Of a stretch of DNA of 64,000 bases, positions 26,336 through 35,634 are shown piece by piece; the stretch's first letter is position 1, and every line of letters starts with the position of its first letter. The DNA lies in the NCBI GenBank assembly GCA_947630715.1, contig CANRIP010000001.1:62001-126000 (forward strand), in the 5' to 3' direction. The translations under genes were made by a program, and so were the position numbers. The stretch comes from an uncultured Acetatifactor sp. GTDB lineage: Bacteria; Bacillota; Clostridia; Lachnospirales; Lachnospiraceae. Under the pieces are notes generated by a model that saw only the letters and a program-made list of their open reading frames with translations, made no database searches and was not told the origin of the DNA.

Positions 26336-28009
26336 ATGAAATTTCAGGATATGCCCTATGAGAGAGTGGACTTTCAACAGGTGGAAAAGGAAATGCGGGA
26401 ACTGACGGCGGCTCTGGGTCGGGCCTCCAGTGGAGAGGAGCAGTTCCAGATCCACCAGAAATATTATGATCTCACGGATCGGGTGGACACCATGATCACC
26501 ATAGCCATGATCCGATTTGACGGCAATACGGAAGACAGCTTTTACAACGGCGAGCAGGAGTTTTATGACGAACAACTGCCCGCTTACAGCAATCTGATTC
26601 TGGAATATCAGAAACAACTTTACGATTCCCCTTACCGGGCGTATCTGGAGGAAAAGATCGGGCCGGTGGCCTTTAAGAATATGGAGCTGATGAAAAAGTC
26701 CATGGATGAAAAGCTGATTCCTTTGATGCAGGAGGAAAACGCCCTGACCATGGAATACGATAAGCTCATCGCCGGCGCGAAAATTTCCTTTGACGGAAAG
26801 GAGCTGAATCTTTCCCTGATGCGTCCCTACACCACCAGCCGGGACAGACAGGTGAGAGAGGACGCCTCCAGAGCGATGACGGATTTCTTTTCCCAGAATG
26901 GGGCAAAGCTGGATGAAATTTATGATAAGCTGGTGAAAAACAGGACGGCCCAGGCCCGGGCCATGGGCTATGAAAATTATCTGGAGCTGGGCTACTACCG
27001 CATGAACCGCAACTGTTACGGCAAGGATCAGGTGGAAAGGTTCCGGCGCCAGGTGAAACAGGATCTGGTGCCCTTTGCTGAGCGGCTGCATGAGCGCAGA
27101 AGGGAGCGTCTGGGGCTGGATCATCTGATGTATTACGATGAGAACGTGTATTTCCCGGAGGGGAACCCTGCGCCTTCCGGTTCGCCGGAGGAAATTCTGG
27201 CGTCCGGCTGGAAGATGTACAGCGAGCTGTCTCCGGAAACCAAAGAGTTTTTCACCTTCATGCGGGACAACCAGCTTTTTGACGTGATGGGACGGAAGAA
27301 CAAGAAGGCCGGCGGGTATATGACGTACCTTCCGCTGTATCATTCCCCCTTTATCTTTGCGAATTTCAACGGCACCAGCGGAGACGTGGATGTGATCACC
27401 CATGAGTGCGGACACGCGTTTCAGGGATATCTCTCCGGCAAGGATCCCATCAGGGAGCATTCCAACATCACCATGGAGACGGCGGAGACGCATTCCATGT
27501 CCATGGAGTTTTTTGCGGAAAAATGGATTCCCCTTTTCTTTGGAGACCGGGCCGCAGACTATGTGAACATGCACCTGGAGGACGCGGTGACGTTCATCCC
27601 TTACGGCTGCATGGTGGACGAATTCCAGCATATTGTATATGAAAATCCGGATATGACGCCGGCGGAGAGAAAGACCGCCTGGAGAATGCTGGAGGAAGAA
27701 TACAAGCCTCATCTGGATTATGGGGACAACCGGTTTTTGAATGAAGGCGGGTACTGGCAGCGGCAGTCCCATATTTATGACAGCCCTCTGTACTACATCG
27801 ATTATTGTCTGGCGCAGACCTGTGCGCTTCAATATAAGGTAAAAATGGACGCGGATTTCCAGGGGGCCTGGGAGAGCTATCTGCAACTCTGCCGCCTGTC
27901 CGCCAGCGATTTCTTTACCAATATGATCCGGGAAGCGGGCCTGGACAGTCCCTTTGAGGACGGCTGTCTGAAAAATATCGTGGAAAAACTTGAAAAATAT
28001 GTGAAATAA
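26336..28009 (+). CDS. pepF: M3 family oligoendopeptidase (PepF-like)
   Basis: A 557-residue cytoplasmic zinc metallopeptidase that cleaves oligopeptides. The HExxH zinc motif is HECGH (His356, Glu357, His360), followed by the second-helix Glu region (ITMETAETHSMSMEFF). The C-terminal YIDYCLAQTCALQYK region is also typical of the family. The ATG at 26336 is ~8 nt after AGGAGGA; an in-frame ATG at 26330 is too close to the RBS. No signal peptide is present. It is preceded by a complex leader and followed by the PrsA-like gene 98 nt downstream. Confidence 0.9.
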   Translation: MKFQDMPYERVDFQQVEKEMRELTAALGRASSGEEQFQIHQKYYDLTDRVDTMITIAMIRFDGNTEDSFYNGEQEFYDEQLPAYSNLILEYQKQLYDSPYRAYLEEKIGPVAFKNMELMKKSMDEKLIPLMQEENALTMEYDKLIAGAKISFDGKELNLSLMRPYTTSRDRQVREDASRAMTDFFSQNGAKLDEIYDKLVKNRTAQARAMGYENYLELGYYRMNRNCYGKDQVERFRRQVKQDLVPFAERLHERRRERLGLDHLMYYDENVYFPEGNPAPSGSPEEILASGWKMYSELSPETKEFFTFMRDNQLFDVMGRKNKKAGGYMTYLPLYHSPFIFANFNGTSGDVDVITHECGHAFQGYLSGKDPIREHSNITMETAETHSMSMEFFAEKWIPLFFGDRAADYVNMHLEDAVTFIPYGCMVDEFQHIVYENPDMTPAERKTAWRMLEEEYKPHLDYGDNRFLNEGGYWQRQSHIYDSPLYYIDYCLAQTCALQYKVKMDADFQGAWESYLQLCRLSASDFFTNMIREAGLDSPFEDGCLKNIVEKLEKYVK

Positions 28010-28107
28010 CTTCACATTTGAGGGAAAATACTGTAAAATAGCAGGGCAGTCTGTGAGAGCCGACGGAGGGCGGCCCGCGCAATTAACCGAAAAAGGAGAC
28101 GTTCGTC

Positions 28108-29847
28108 ATGTCCGACAGGAAAAAGAAAAAAAACAGGAATGCCGCCGGGACGCAGGAAAAGGTGGTCACCAGGTATGACCTGAAGGTGCAGAGAAGGCAG
28201 GAAGAAAAGCGAAAAGAGCAACGGAACAAGAAGATCGGCACAGCGGTTGGAATTTTGATCCTTGTGGGGCTGGTCTGCCTGATCCTTTCGTTTCCCATCC
28301 GCTCCTGGCTTACGGTGCACGGCACCTATATTGTGGCGGCGGGGGAAGACGTTTCCAAAGTGGAATTCGATTACAGCTACAATACCGTGCGGAACAATTA
28401 CATTGCGCAGAATAGCTGGCTGAGCTATTTCGGCCTGGATCTGACGGGGGATCTGTCCACCCAGATGTATTCCAACACCCTGTCCTGGCAGGACTTTTTT
28501 GAGCAGATGGCGGTAGACAACCTGATCAGCGGAACGGCCATGAGACGGGATATGGAAAACGCCGGCTTTGTTTACGATGAGACGGAAGATTATGAGGATT
28601 TTGTGGAAGCGCTTACCGGCGCGGCGGAAGACGCGGGAATGCCGTTCAAGGATTATGTCAGGGAATTTTACGGTCCCTACGCTACCATGGACAGACTGGA
28701 GAAGTTTATCCGCCAGGATCTGAAGATCAGCGCATATTATGAACAATTGGCAAAGGAGAAGGCTCCCTCCGACGAGGAAATAGAATCTTATTATCAGGAA
28801 AACGCCTCGGACTATGATCTGGTGGATTACAGCGTGGATACGGTGGACGCGGTCCTTCCCACGGAACCCACGGAGCTGGCGGATCCTGTGGAAGAAGACG
28901 CGGAAACCGGCGAAAGCGGGGAAGACGCCTCTGGGGAAGGCGAGGAAGAAACGGCCTATCAGCCCTCCGAAGCAGAGATTGCCTTCGCCATGAGACAGGC
29001 GAAATCCCAGGCCCAGACAAAGGAGGCGTCGGTGCTGGAGGAGGGGGAACAGAATATCGGCAGGGCCAAATCCGATATCAATTCCCTTCTGACGGAATGG
29101 CTGTTTGACAGCCAGCGAGAAAAAGGCGACACAACTGTCATAGAGGATACCACCAACAATCGATATTATGTTCTTGGCTTTGAGGGACGTTACCTCAATC
29201 CGGCAGTTACCGTGAATGTCCGGGCAATTATGACCTCGGACGGCAACGGGCAGGATATCCTGGATCAGTGGAAGGCGGGAGAAGCGACGGAGGACAGCTT
29301 TGCCGAGCTGGCGGATCAGTACAACGCTTCCATGACCACCGAAAAGGGAGGGCTGCTGGAGGAATTGGCGGTGAGCGGGCTGTCGGAGGAGCTTGTGCAG
29401 TGGCTGTCGGACGATGCCAGGGCATACGGCGACACCGCGGTGATCAGCCCGGAGGGGGATACGGTTTCCTATGTGTTTTATTTCCTGAAACAAGCGGATC
29501 CGGAATGGAAACTGGATATCCGGAATATATTGACCGGTGAGATCATGGAAACTTATGTGACGGAATTGACGGAGGGGCTGACCGTGGAGGATCCTCACGG
29601 GCACCTGGCCTATCTGAAGGTGCAGGAGGAAGAATCGGAAGCTCAGGAAAGCGAGGATTCTTCGGAGGAATCGGAAGCTCAGGAAAGCGAGGATTCTTCG
29701 GAGGAATCGGAAGCTCAGGAAAGCGGGGATTCTTCAGAGGAACCGGAAACCCAGGAAAGCGGGGATTCTTCGGAGGAATCAGAGGATCAGGCCCAGGGAA
29801 ACGATTCATCTCAGGAGGAAGAACCGGAAGAATCGCCCGCGGAGTGA
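28108..29847 (+). CDS. PrsA/SurA-like peptidyl-prolyl isomerase with acidic repeat tail
   Basis: A 579-residue membrane-anchored foldase-like protein. Residues ~1-45 are strongly basic and cytoplasmic, a single helix spans ~46-68, and the rest is extracellular. Residues ~75-240 resemble the N-terminal chaperone domain of PrsA/SurA proteins and are interrupted at ~255-285 by an acidic insert. Residues ~370-500 resemble a parvulin-type rotamase domain (VRAIMTSDG... EKGGLLEEL). The last ~70 residues are Ser/Glu/Asp-rich 12-residue repeats. RBS AAAAAGGAGA lies before the ATG. It likely helps fold secreted proteins. Confidence 0.75.
   Translation: MSDRKKKKNRNAAGTQEKVVTRYDLKVQRRQEEKRKEQRNKKIGTAVGILILVGLVCLILSFPIRSWLTVHGTYIVAAGEDVSKVEFDYSYNTVRNNYIAQNSWLSYFGLDLTGDLSTQMYSNTLSWQDFFEQMAVDNLISGTAMRRDMENAGFVYDETEDYEDFVEALTGAAEDAGMPFKDYVREFYGPYATMDRLEKFIRQDLKISAYYEQLAKEKAPSDEEIESYYQENASDYDLVDYSVDTVDAVLPTEPTELADPVEEDAETGESGEDASGEGEEETAYQPSEAEIAFAMRQAKSQAQTKEASVLEEGEQNIGRAKSDINSLLTEWLFDSQREKGDTTVIEDTTNNRYYVLGFEGRYLNPAVTVNVRAIMTSDGNGQDILDQWKAGEATEDSFAELADQYNASMTTEKGGLLEELAVSGLSEELVQWLSDDARAYGDTAVISPEGDTVSYVFYFLKQADPEWKLDIRNILTGEIMETYVTELTEGLTVEDPHGHLAYLKVQEEESEAQESEDSSEESEAQESEDSSEESEAQESGDSSEEPETQESGDSSEESEDQAQGNDSSQEEEPEESPAE
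29632..29800 (+). repeat. 36-bp in-frame tandem repeat encoding an acidic tail
   Basis: Four 36-nt units encode variants of ESEAQESEDSSE, plus a degenerate fifth unit. The array sits at the 3' end of the PrsA-like gene and is phase-neutral, so copy number can vary without breaking the frame. Confidence 0.85.
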
Positions 29848-29859
29848 TCCGGCATCAGC

Positions 29860-29893
29860 CAAAGGCGGTGGGAAATTCTCACCGCCTTTTTCC
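29860..29893 (+). terminator. Rho-independent terminator after the PrsA-like gene
   Basis: Stem AAAGGCGGTG/CACCGCCTTT with a GGAAATTCT loop and following T. Confidence 0.8.
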
Positions 29894-29932
29894 AAATAAG
29901 GATCTAACATAATAAGGATTTCACATATAAAA

Positions 29933-29970
29933 ACCGGAAAGAAATAGGAACACCGGAAAGAAATAGGAAC
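29933..29970 (+). repeat. Two 19-bp direct repeats upstream of the HAD gene
   Basis: ACCGGAAAGAAATAGGAAC occurs twice in perfect tandem, about 40 nt before the HAD phosphatase start and after a looser duplicated AATAAGGAT. It may be a regulatory site or a slippage duplication. Confidence 0.7.
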
Positions 29971-30012
29971 ACCTGAAATGCGCGGCACAGGGCGCGGAAA
30001 CGAGCGAACACC

Positions 30013-30828
30013 ATGACGGGTAAAAAACTTTTGGCTTTGGATATTGACGGTACGCTTACCAATTCAAAAAAAGAGATTACGCCGGCCACCAAAGACGCCA
30101 TACAAGGGCTGCTGACCCGGGGCGGCAAGGTGGTGCTGGCGTCGGGGCGGCCCACTCCCGGCATGCGCCGGTACGAGGAGGAGCTGGAGCTGGAGCGCTA
30201 CGGGGGATATCTGTTGTCCTTCAACGGCGGCAAGATTGTGGAGTGCCGCACCGGGGAAATCGTTTATGAAAAATTTCTGCCGCTTACCCTGCTCCCCGGT
30301 ATTTACCGGTTTGCGGCGGATAACGGCTGCGGGCTGATCACCTATCTGGGAGAGGAAGTCATCTCCGCGTTTCCTCCGGACGAGTATGTAAAGACAGAGG
30401 CCCGGATTAACGGCCTGCCTGTGCGCAGGGTGGAGCATTTTTTGGATTTTGTGGATTTTTCCATCAATAAATGCCTGATGACGGCGCCTCCCCGCAAGGC
30501 GGAAGTTCTGGAGCGGGAGCTGCAAAAAAAGCTGGAACAGGTTGCCGATGTTTACCGGTCGGAGCCCTATTTTATAGAAATTATGCCCCGGGATATCACC
30601 AAGGCCGCCGGATTGGAGCGTATCCTGGAAACCCTAAGCATGAAACCCGAGGATATGGTCTGCTGCGGAGACGGTTATAACGACGTTTCCATGATCCGCT
30701 TTGCGGGTCTGGGGGTGGCGATGGGAAACGCCCAGCAGGCGGTGAAGGACGCGGCGGATTATATTACGGTTTCCAACGATCAGGACGGAGTGGCGGAGGT
30801 GATCCGCAGGTTTTTCCCTGAGAGGTAG
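30013..30828 (+). CDS. Cof-type HAD-IIB phosphatase
   Basis: A 271-residue haloacid-dehalogenase hydrolase that probably dephosphorylates small sugar or nucleotide phosphates. Motif I is LALDIDGTLTNS (Asp9/Asp11), motif II is VLASGRP, motif III Lys lies in FSINKCLM, and motif IV is CCGDGYNDVSMI. The C2B-type cap lies between. The substrate is not predictable. The ATG at 30013 has only a weak upstream purine tract (GCGGAAACGAG). It is 49 nt upstream of cca. Confidence 0.85.
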   Translation: MTGKKLLALDIDGTLTNSKKEITPATKDAIQGLLTRGGKVVLASGRPTPGMRRYEEELELERYGGYLLSFNGGKIVECRTGEIVYEKFLPLTLLPGIYRFAADNGCGLITYLGEEVISAFPPDEYVKTEARINGLPVRRVEHFLDFVDFSINKCLMTAPPRKAEVLERELQKKLEQVADVYRSEPYFIEIMPRDITKAAGLERILETLSMKPEDMVCCGDGYNDVSMIRFAGLGVAMGNAQQAVKDAADYITVSNDQDGVAEVIRRFFPER

Positions 30829-30877
30829 CGTTTTCCCGCCGAGAACGGTGTGGGGAAGATCAGGAGGCAGTCGAAAG

Positions 30878-32233
30878 GTGGAATCATACAAAATTTCCAT
30901 GCCCGAACCTGTACAATTTATCATTCATAAAATTATGGCGGCGGGGTTTGAGGCTTTTGCGGTGGGGGGCTGCGTCAGGGATTCCATTCTGGGACGGACT
31001 CCCAAGGATTGGGATATCACCACTTCCGCCCTGCCGCAGCAGATCAAGGCGCTGTTTCCCCGCACCGTGGATACCGGCATTCAGCATGGAACGGTTACGG
31101 TTCTGCTGAACGGGGAGGGCTATGAAGTGACCACCTACCGGATCGACGGCAGATATGAGGATGGCAGACATCCGGCGGAGGTAACGTTTACGCCCAGTCT
31201 GGAGGAAGATCTGCGGCGCCGGGATCTGACCATCAATGCCATGGCATACAATGACCAGAGAGGTTTGGTGGATCTTTACGGCGGCCGAAGGGATCTGCGG
31301 GACGGAATTGTGCGCTGTGTGGGGGATCCCCTGGAACGGTTTCAGGAGGACGCGCTGCGTATGATGCGCACGATCCGCTTTTCCGCGCAGCTTGGTTATC
31401 GGATCGAGGAAAACACCAAAGACGCCATCGGGCGGCTGGCGGACACGCTGGCCCGCGTCAGCGCGGAACGGATTCAGGCGGAGCTTGTGGGGCTTTTGAC
31501 GTCCCCTCATCCCGAATATTTGAGAGAGGCGTATGAGTGCGGCGTTACCAGGGTATTTTTGCCGGAATTTGACAAAGCCATGGAAACCGGACAGAATCAT
31601 CCCCATCATCGGGGAAGCGTGGGAGAACACACCCTTTGGGCCCTTTCGGCGTCTAAACCGGACAGGACGATCCGGCTTGCGGTGTTGTTTCACGATATGG
31701 GGAAACCGGACACGCTCACTGTGGACGATCAGGGGATCACCCATTTCTACGGACATGCGAAAAAGGGCGAGGAAATCACCCGGAAGATTTTGCAAAGGCT
31801 TAAGTTTGACAATGGGACTGTGCAGGCGGTGTGCAAACTGGTGCTGTACCACGATTACGCCTATGCCGCGGAGCCGGACATGGCGGATCTGCGGCGGATG
31901 ATCCACAAAATCGGCGAGGACGCCTTTCCCGGGCTGTTCGAGGTCAGGCGGGCGGATATTCTGGGTCAGAGCAGTCTGGGACGGGAGGAAAAGCTTGCCC
32001 GGCTGGAGAGCTGGGAGAGCATGTATCAAACATTGTCGGCGGAACGCCAGTGCGTTTCTCTGAGAACGTTAGCTGTGTCGGGCAGGGATCTGTGCGGGAT
32101 CGGCATGCGTCCCGGCAGGGAAATCGGCGAAATGCTGGAAAGGCTGCTGGAGCTGGTTTTGGAGGATCCGTCCTGTAACACAAAGGAATTTCTGCTTGCC
32201 CGGGCGCGGGATGCGCTTTCCGGCACTTTGTAA
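30878..32233 (+). CDS. cca: CCA tRNA nucleotidyltransferase with HD domain
   Basis: A 451-residue enzyme that adds or repairs the 3' CCA of tRNAs; both tRNA genes in this window lack an encoded CCA, consistent with need for it. The head has VGGCVRDSILGRTPKDWDIT with the catalytic DxD, then RRDLTINAMAYN and the RFQEDALRMMRTIRFSAQLGY helix region. The C-terminal third has an HD phosphohydrolase motif (GEHTLWAL..LFHDMGK). The GTG at 30878 is chosen because AGGAGG lies 10 nt upstream. Confidence 0.92.
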   Translation: MESYKISMPEPVQFIIHKIMAAGFEAFAVGGCVRDSILGRTPKDWDITTSALPQQIKALFPRTVDTGIQHGTVTVLLNGEGYEVTTYRIDGRYEDGRHPAEVTFTPSLEEDLRRRDLTINAMAYNDQRGLVDLYGGRRDLRDGIVRCVGDPLERFQEDALRMMRTIRFSAQLGYRIEENTKDAIGRLADTLARVSAERIQAELVGLLTSPHPEYLREAYECGVTRVFLPEFDKAMETGQNHPHHRGSVGEHTLWALSASKPDRTIRLAVLFHDMGKPDTLTVDDQGITHFYGHAKKGEEITRKILQRLKFDNGTVQAVCKLVLYHDYAYAAEPDMADLRRMIHKIGEDAFPGLFEVRRADILGQSSLGREEKLARLESWESMYQTLSAERQCVSLRTLAVSGRDLCGIGMRPGREIGEMLERLLELVLEDPSCNTKEFLLARARDALSGTL

Positions 32234-32317
32234 CATACTTTCCCCCATCCCCTCATAAGATAGGTTAGAAACCGGACTTTCAAGGACGGTTACAGAATCG
32301 ATCAGGAGGGGCCCGAA

Positions 32318-33328
32318 GTGAATGACAGAGCGGTGGAATTGCTGGAACGGTATGAAATAGAGGTGCTGCGCACCAGGAAGGGCCGGGGCGCTATTGTCTG
32401 TGACACGGACCGGGGCTGCTTGATTTTGAAGGAATATTCGGGCAGCGCGGAAAAGGTGGAAATTCAGAACCGACTGCTGCAAACGATCGCCAAAAAGGGC
32501 CTGATTCAAACGGAGCAGATTATTCCCGCAAAGGACGGTTCCCTGCTTGTGAAGGACCCGGAGGGAACAAGCTATGTGCTGAAAACCTGGACGGAAGGCC
32601 GGGAGTGCAATATTTATGACCGGAACGAGTGCAGTATGGCGGTGCGGCTGCTGGCCCGCCTTCACCAGTGCATGAAACTGCCCGCGGACACGCCGGGCAT
32701 CAAGGGTTCCTTTTCTCCCGGGAAGGAATATGAAAAACATAACCGGGAGCTGAAACGGGTCAGAAAATTCCTTCAGCAGAAAAGCCAGAAAACCTGGTTT
32801 GAAATCAATCTGTTCCACGCTTTTGATTATTTTTACGATCAGGCTCTGGAGGTGACGGAGGAATGGAAGGATTACAGCCAAAAGACCGGGGCGGAGGAAG
32901 TCCGGGAGGACGGTATGGTTTCCTTCTGCCATGGGGACTATCAGTATCATAATATATGGAAGGGATCCGACGGCTGGTTTCTGGTGAATTTTGAAAAATG
33001 TATCGCTGACCGGGCGGTCAGGGATTTGTATCTGCTGATGAGAAAGCTGTTGGAGAAGGGGAACTGGTCGGTGGCCCTGGGGAACGAGCTGTTATGCGCC
33101 TATGAGCAGGAGAGCCCGCTGTCCGCCATGAGCCGGATCGATCTGTATTATAGACTGGCCTACCCGGAAAAATTTTGGAAAATCGCGAATTTTTATTACA
33201 ATTCCGGGAAAGCGTGGATTCCGGGAAGAAATCATGAGAAACTGGAAAAACTGATCGCACAGGAGAAGGAAAAGCAGCATTTTCTGGACGAGGTGTTCCG
33301 CAACGTAAGTCATCTGCGCGGCGCGTAA
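32318..33328 (+). CDS. CotS-like spore coat kinase-fold protein
   Basis: A 336-residue protein with an aminoglycoside-phosphotransferase/CotS-type kinase fold. The lobe structure, the catalytic-loop motif CHGDYQYHN and the length match CotS-family spore coat proteins. The metal-binding DFD-like motif reads LVNFEK, with Asn in place of the usual Asp, so catalysis may be impaired. The GTG start is preceded by AGGAGGGG. Its role in spore coat assembly is inferred from family and from the sporulation genes downstream. Confidence 0.7.
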   Translation: MNDRAVELLERYEIEVLRTRKGRGAIVCDTDRGCLILKEYSGSAEKVEIQNRLLQTIAKKGLIQTEQIIPAKDGSLLVKDPEGTSYVLKTWTEGRECNIYDRNECSMAVRLLARLHQCMKLPADTPGIKGSFSPGKEYEKHNRELKRVRKFLQQKSQKTWFEINLFHAFDYFYDQALEVTEEWKDYSQKTGAEEVREDGMVSFCHGDYQYHNIWKGSDGWFLVNFEKCIADRAVRDLYLLMRKLLEKGNWSVALGNELLCAYEQESPLSAMSRIDLYYRLAYPEKFWKIANFYYNSGKAWIPGRNHEKLEKLIAQEKEKQHFLDEVFRNVSHLRGA

Positions 33329-33367
33329 CAGACGCCGCACAGGCCGAAAATCGGCAGGGAGTGGAAA

Positions 33368-34750
33368 GTGGCACGGAAGAATACGCAGAGAAAAAAATAC
33401 GTTTTCACGATTATCCTGGAACTGGCGGCTATGGCACTGGTTTCCTGCGCCCACCCGGCGCAGGGCCAGGATCCCGGGCAGGAAGATGCGACGCCCTCCC
33501 CCCAGCGGATCGAAACGGGCTTTGAGCTGACGGGGCCGGACAGCTTTGATTCGGCGGATACGGCCATTCTGGTGGATCAGGACACCCAGGAGAACACCCT
33601 TACCTTTCTGAATCTGGATCTGGGGAAACGATATACCCTTTCGCTGGACGGCACCACAAGGCTGGACGATAAGTACGGGGACGCCATTTCCTTTGACCAG
33701 TTGGAAAAAGGGGATATTGTGGACATACGGTTTTTAAAATCGAAAAAACACCTCACGTCCCTGAAACTTTCGGACCGCGCCTGGATCTATGAGGGCGCCA
33801 GCCGCTATGAGATTAACACTGTGCGGGGCGAGGTGTCCATTGGTTCGGAGACTTATAAGCTGACATCCAACACCCAGTTTCTGTCGGAGGGCAGAAATAT
33901 TGAGAGTATGGATCTGAATCCTTCGGATGTGCTGACATTTGCAGGAATCGACAGCCAGGTGCTCACCATTCGAGTGGACAAGGGACACGGATATCTGCGC
34001 CTGGAAAATGACGAGAATTTCGTGGGAGGCTGGATTGAAATCGGACAGGCCCAGGTGCAGCGGATTACGGAGGATATGCTGATCCCGGTGCCTGAGGGCA
34101 GTTACCAGGTCTATATCAGCCATCGGGGAGGAGGCGGCGTAAAAAATGTGGAGATCCGCCGGAATGAAGAAACGCTGCTGGACATTGGGGATCTGGAGGT
34201 TCCGGAACCTCAGTCCGGCATGGTGCTGTTTTCCCTGACGCCTTCCTCGGCGGAGCTGTATATCGACGGGGAGCCGGTGGATCCGTCCGGCCCCGTGACA
34301 TTGGAGTACGGGCTGCATCAGATGATTGTCAGGGCGGCGGGGTATCAGTCCGTCACCCAGTATATCCGGGTCGGACAGGAGTCCGCCGCCGTGGATGTGG
34401 AGCTGGATGCCAATGAAACCACGGAAACCGATACGGAGAGCAGCGAGGAATCGTCCCAGACGGAGGTGACGGACAACTATTACAAGGTCTATATCGATGC
34501 TCCCGAGGGTGCGGAGGTATATCTGGACGGAAATTATATGGGGATCTCCCCCTGCAGCTTTGCCAAGACGGAGGGGACTCATGTGGTTACGCTGCGAAAG
34601 ACGGGATATACCACCAGAAGCTATACCATACAGGTGGACGGCGAGCAGAAGGATATTTCCTTTTCCTTCGCGGAACTGGTTTCCAGCGCCGTTTCCGAAG
34701 ACAGCAGCGTGACGGATATGTGGAATGAAATTCTGGACTCCATCAACTGA
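33368..34750 (+). CDS. PEGA-domain lipoprotein
   Basis: A 460-residue exported protein. The N-terminus is basic then hydrophobic with a lipobox-like LVSC at residue ~26. Residues ~60-230 form an uncharacterised beta-rich region, and two PEGA domains follow (near LTPSSAELYIDGEPVDP and IDAPEGAEVYLDGNYMGISPC), separated by a Thr/Ser/Glu-rich linker. PEGA domains are surface beta modules found with S-layers and cell-wall proteins. The GTG start is preceded by AGGGAGTGG. No catalytic motif is seen. Confidence 0.75.
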   Translation: MARKNTQRKKYVFTIILELAAMALVSCAHPAQGQDPGQEDATPSPQRIETGFELTGPDSFDSADTAILVDQDTQENTLTFLNLDLGKRYTLSLDGTTRLDDKYGDAISFDQLEKGDIVDIRFLKSKKHLTSLKLSDRAWIYEGASRYEINTVRGEVSIGSETYKLTSNTQFLSEGRNIESMDLNPSDVLTFAGIDSQVLTIRVDKGHGYLRLENDENFVGGWIEIGQAQVQRITEDMLIPVPEGSYQVYISHRGGGGVKNVEIRRNEETLLDIGDLEVPEPQSGMVLFSLTPSSAELYIDGEPVDPSGPVTLEYGLHQMIVRAAGYQSVTQYIRVGQESAAVDVELDANETTETDTESSEESSQTEVTDNYYKVYIDAPEGAEVYLDGNYMGISPCSFAKTEGTHVVTLRKTGYTTRSYTIQVDGEQKDISFSFAELVSSAVSEDSSVTDMWNEILDSIN

Positions 34751-34860
34751 AAAGAAGGAAACAGGAAAAGGGTTTTCCCTGACGGGCGGGCATTGGGAAA
34801 TGCGAAAACCGAAAAAAAGCCATGGAAATTACAAAAAGGCGTAAATCTCAGGAAAAAGCC

Positions 34861-34889
34861 TTGACAAATATATGAAAAAAAGCTATAAA
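34861..34889 (+). promoter_or_regulatory. Strong promoter of the HU gene
   Basis: Perfect TTGACA (34861-34866) and TATAAA (34884-34889) with a 17-bp spacer, ~70 nt before the HU start, as expected for an abundant protein. Confidence 0.85.
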
Positions 34890-34959
34890 GTATATAGACG
34901 TTTCACAAGAAGCATCTACGAAAATACAATATGGAAACTCATTAGAGGAGGAGTTCAAT

Positions 34960-35235
34960 ATGAACAAAACTGAGTTAGTTGCAGCATTGGCTGAGCAGGC
35001 CGGTGTATCCAAGAAGGACGCTGAGAAGGTTCTGAAGGCTTTTACCGATGTTGTGGAGAGTGAGCTGAAGAAGGGCGGCAAGGTTCAACTGGTTGGTTTC
35101 GGTACTTTTGAGGTATCCGAGAGAGCAGCCAGAGAGGGCAGAAATCCCGCTACTCTGAAACCCATCAAGATTCCTGCATCCAAGGCTCCCAAGTTCAAGG
35201 CCGGCAAGGCTCTGAAGGATGCTTTGAACGCATAA
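34960..35235 (+). CDS. hup: HU family DNA-binding protein
   Basis: A 91-residue nucleoid protein that bends and compacts DNA as a dimer. It has the N-terminal MNKTELVAALAEQAGVSKKDAEKVL helical region, the GFGTFEVSERAAREGRNP DNA-binding beta arm start and a basic C-terminus, full length for the family. RBS AGGAGGAG lies 6 nt before the ATG. Codon use is biased to abundant codons, unlike its neighbours, as expected for high expression. It has its own strong promoter and terminator. Confidence 0.96.
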   Translation: MNKTELVAALAEQAGVSKKDAEKVLKAFTDVVESELKKGGKVQLVGFGTFEVSERAAREGRNPATLKPIKIPASKAPKFKAGKALKDALNA

Positions 35236-35252
35236 TAATCTGTCAAACAAAG

Positions 35253-35282
35253 CGGAGAACCTTTAGAGGTTCTCCGTTTTTC
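35253..35282 (+). terminator. Terminator of the HU gene
   Basis: Stem CGGAGAACCT/AGGTTCTCCG with loop TTAG and five T. Confidence 0.92.
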
Positions 35283-35306
35283 CATGAAAAAATATAGGAG
35301 GCGGCA

Positions 35307-35546
35307 ATGAGGCTGGACAAATTTTTAAAGGTATCCCGGCTGATCAAACGCCGGACCGTGGCCAACGAAGCCTGCGACAGCGGGAGGGTAATGCTAAACG
35401 GCGTTCCCGCCAGAGCGTCCGCGAATGTAAAGCCGGGGGACGTGATCACCATTTCCTTCGGCAACCGGGACGTGAAAGCGGAAGTTTTGAAGGTGCAGGA
35501 AACCGTGAGAAAAGAGGAAGCCGATGAACTGATCCGTTATCTGTGA
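35307..35546 (+). CDS. rqcP: S4-domain RNA-binding protein RqcP (YabO)
   Basis: A 79-residue S4-domain protein (MRLDKFLKVSRLIKRRTVANEACDSGRV...NG) matching YabO/RqcP, which in Bacillus stabilises tRNA on the 50S subunit during ribosome-associated quality control with RqcH. RBS TAGGAGGC. The order with yabP, yabQ and divIC matches Bacillus and supports the assignment over Hsp15. Confidence 0.9.
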   Translation: MRLDKFLKVSRLIKRRTVANEACDSGRVMLNGVPARASANVKPGDVITISFGNRDVKAEVLKVQETVRKEEADELIRYL

Positions 35547-35634
35547 CGGGTTTTCGGTTCTCAACACAGAAAGGCCCACATATATTTTACAGGAGAGAAA
35601 CCGTCAGAGGCCGGTTTCCCGGACAGGAGGGCCT

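Noticed and set aside
26021..28015. Upstream extension of the two-helix membrane protein, antisense to pepF
   Set aside because: The only RBS is at 26020, where a hydrophobic N-terminus begins; the extension covers a well-supported peptidase and crosses its promoter region.
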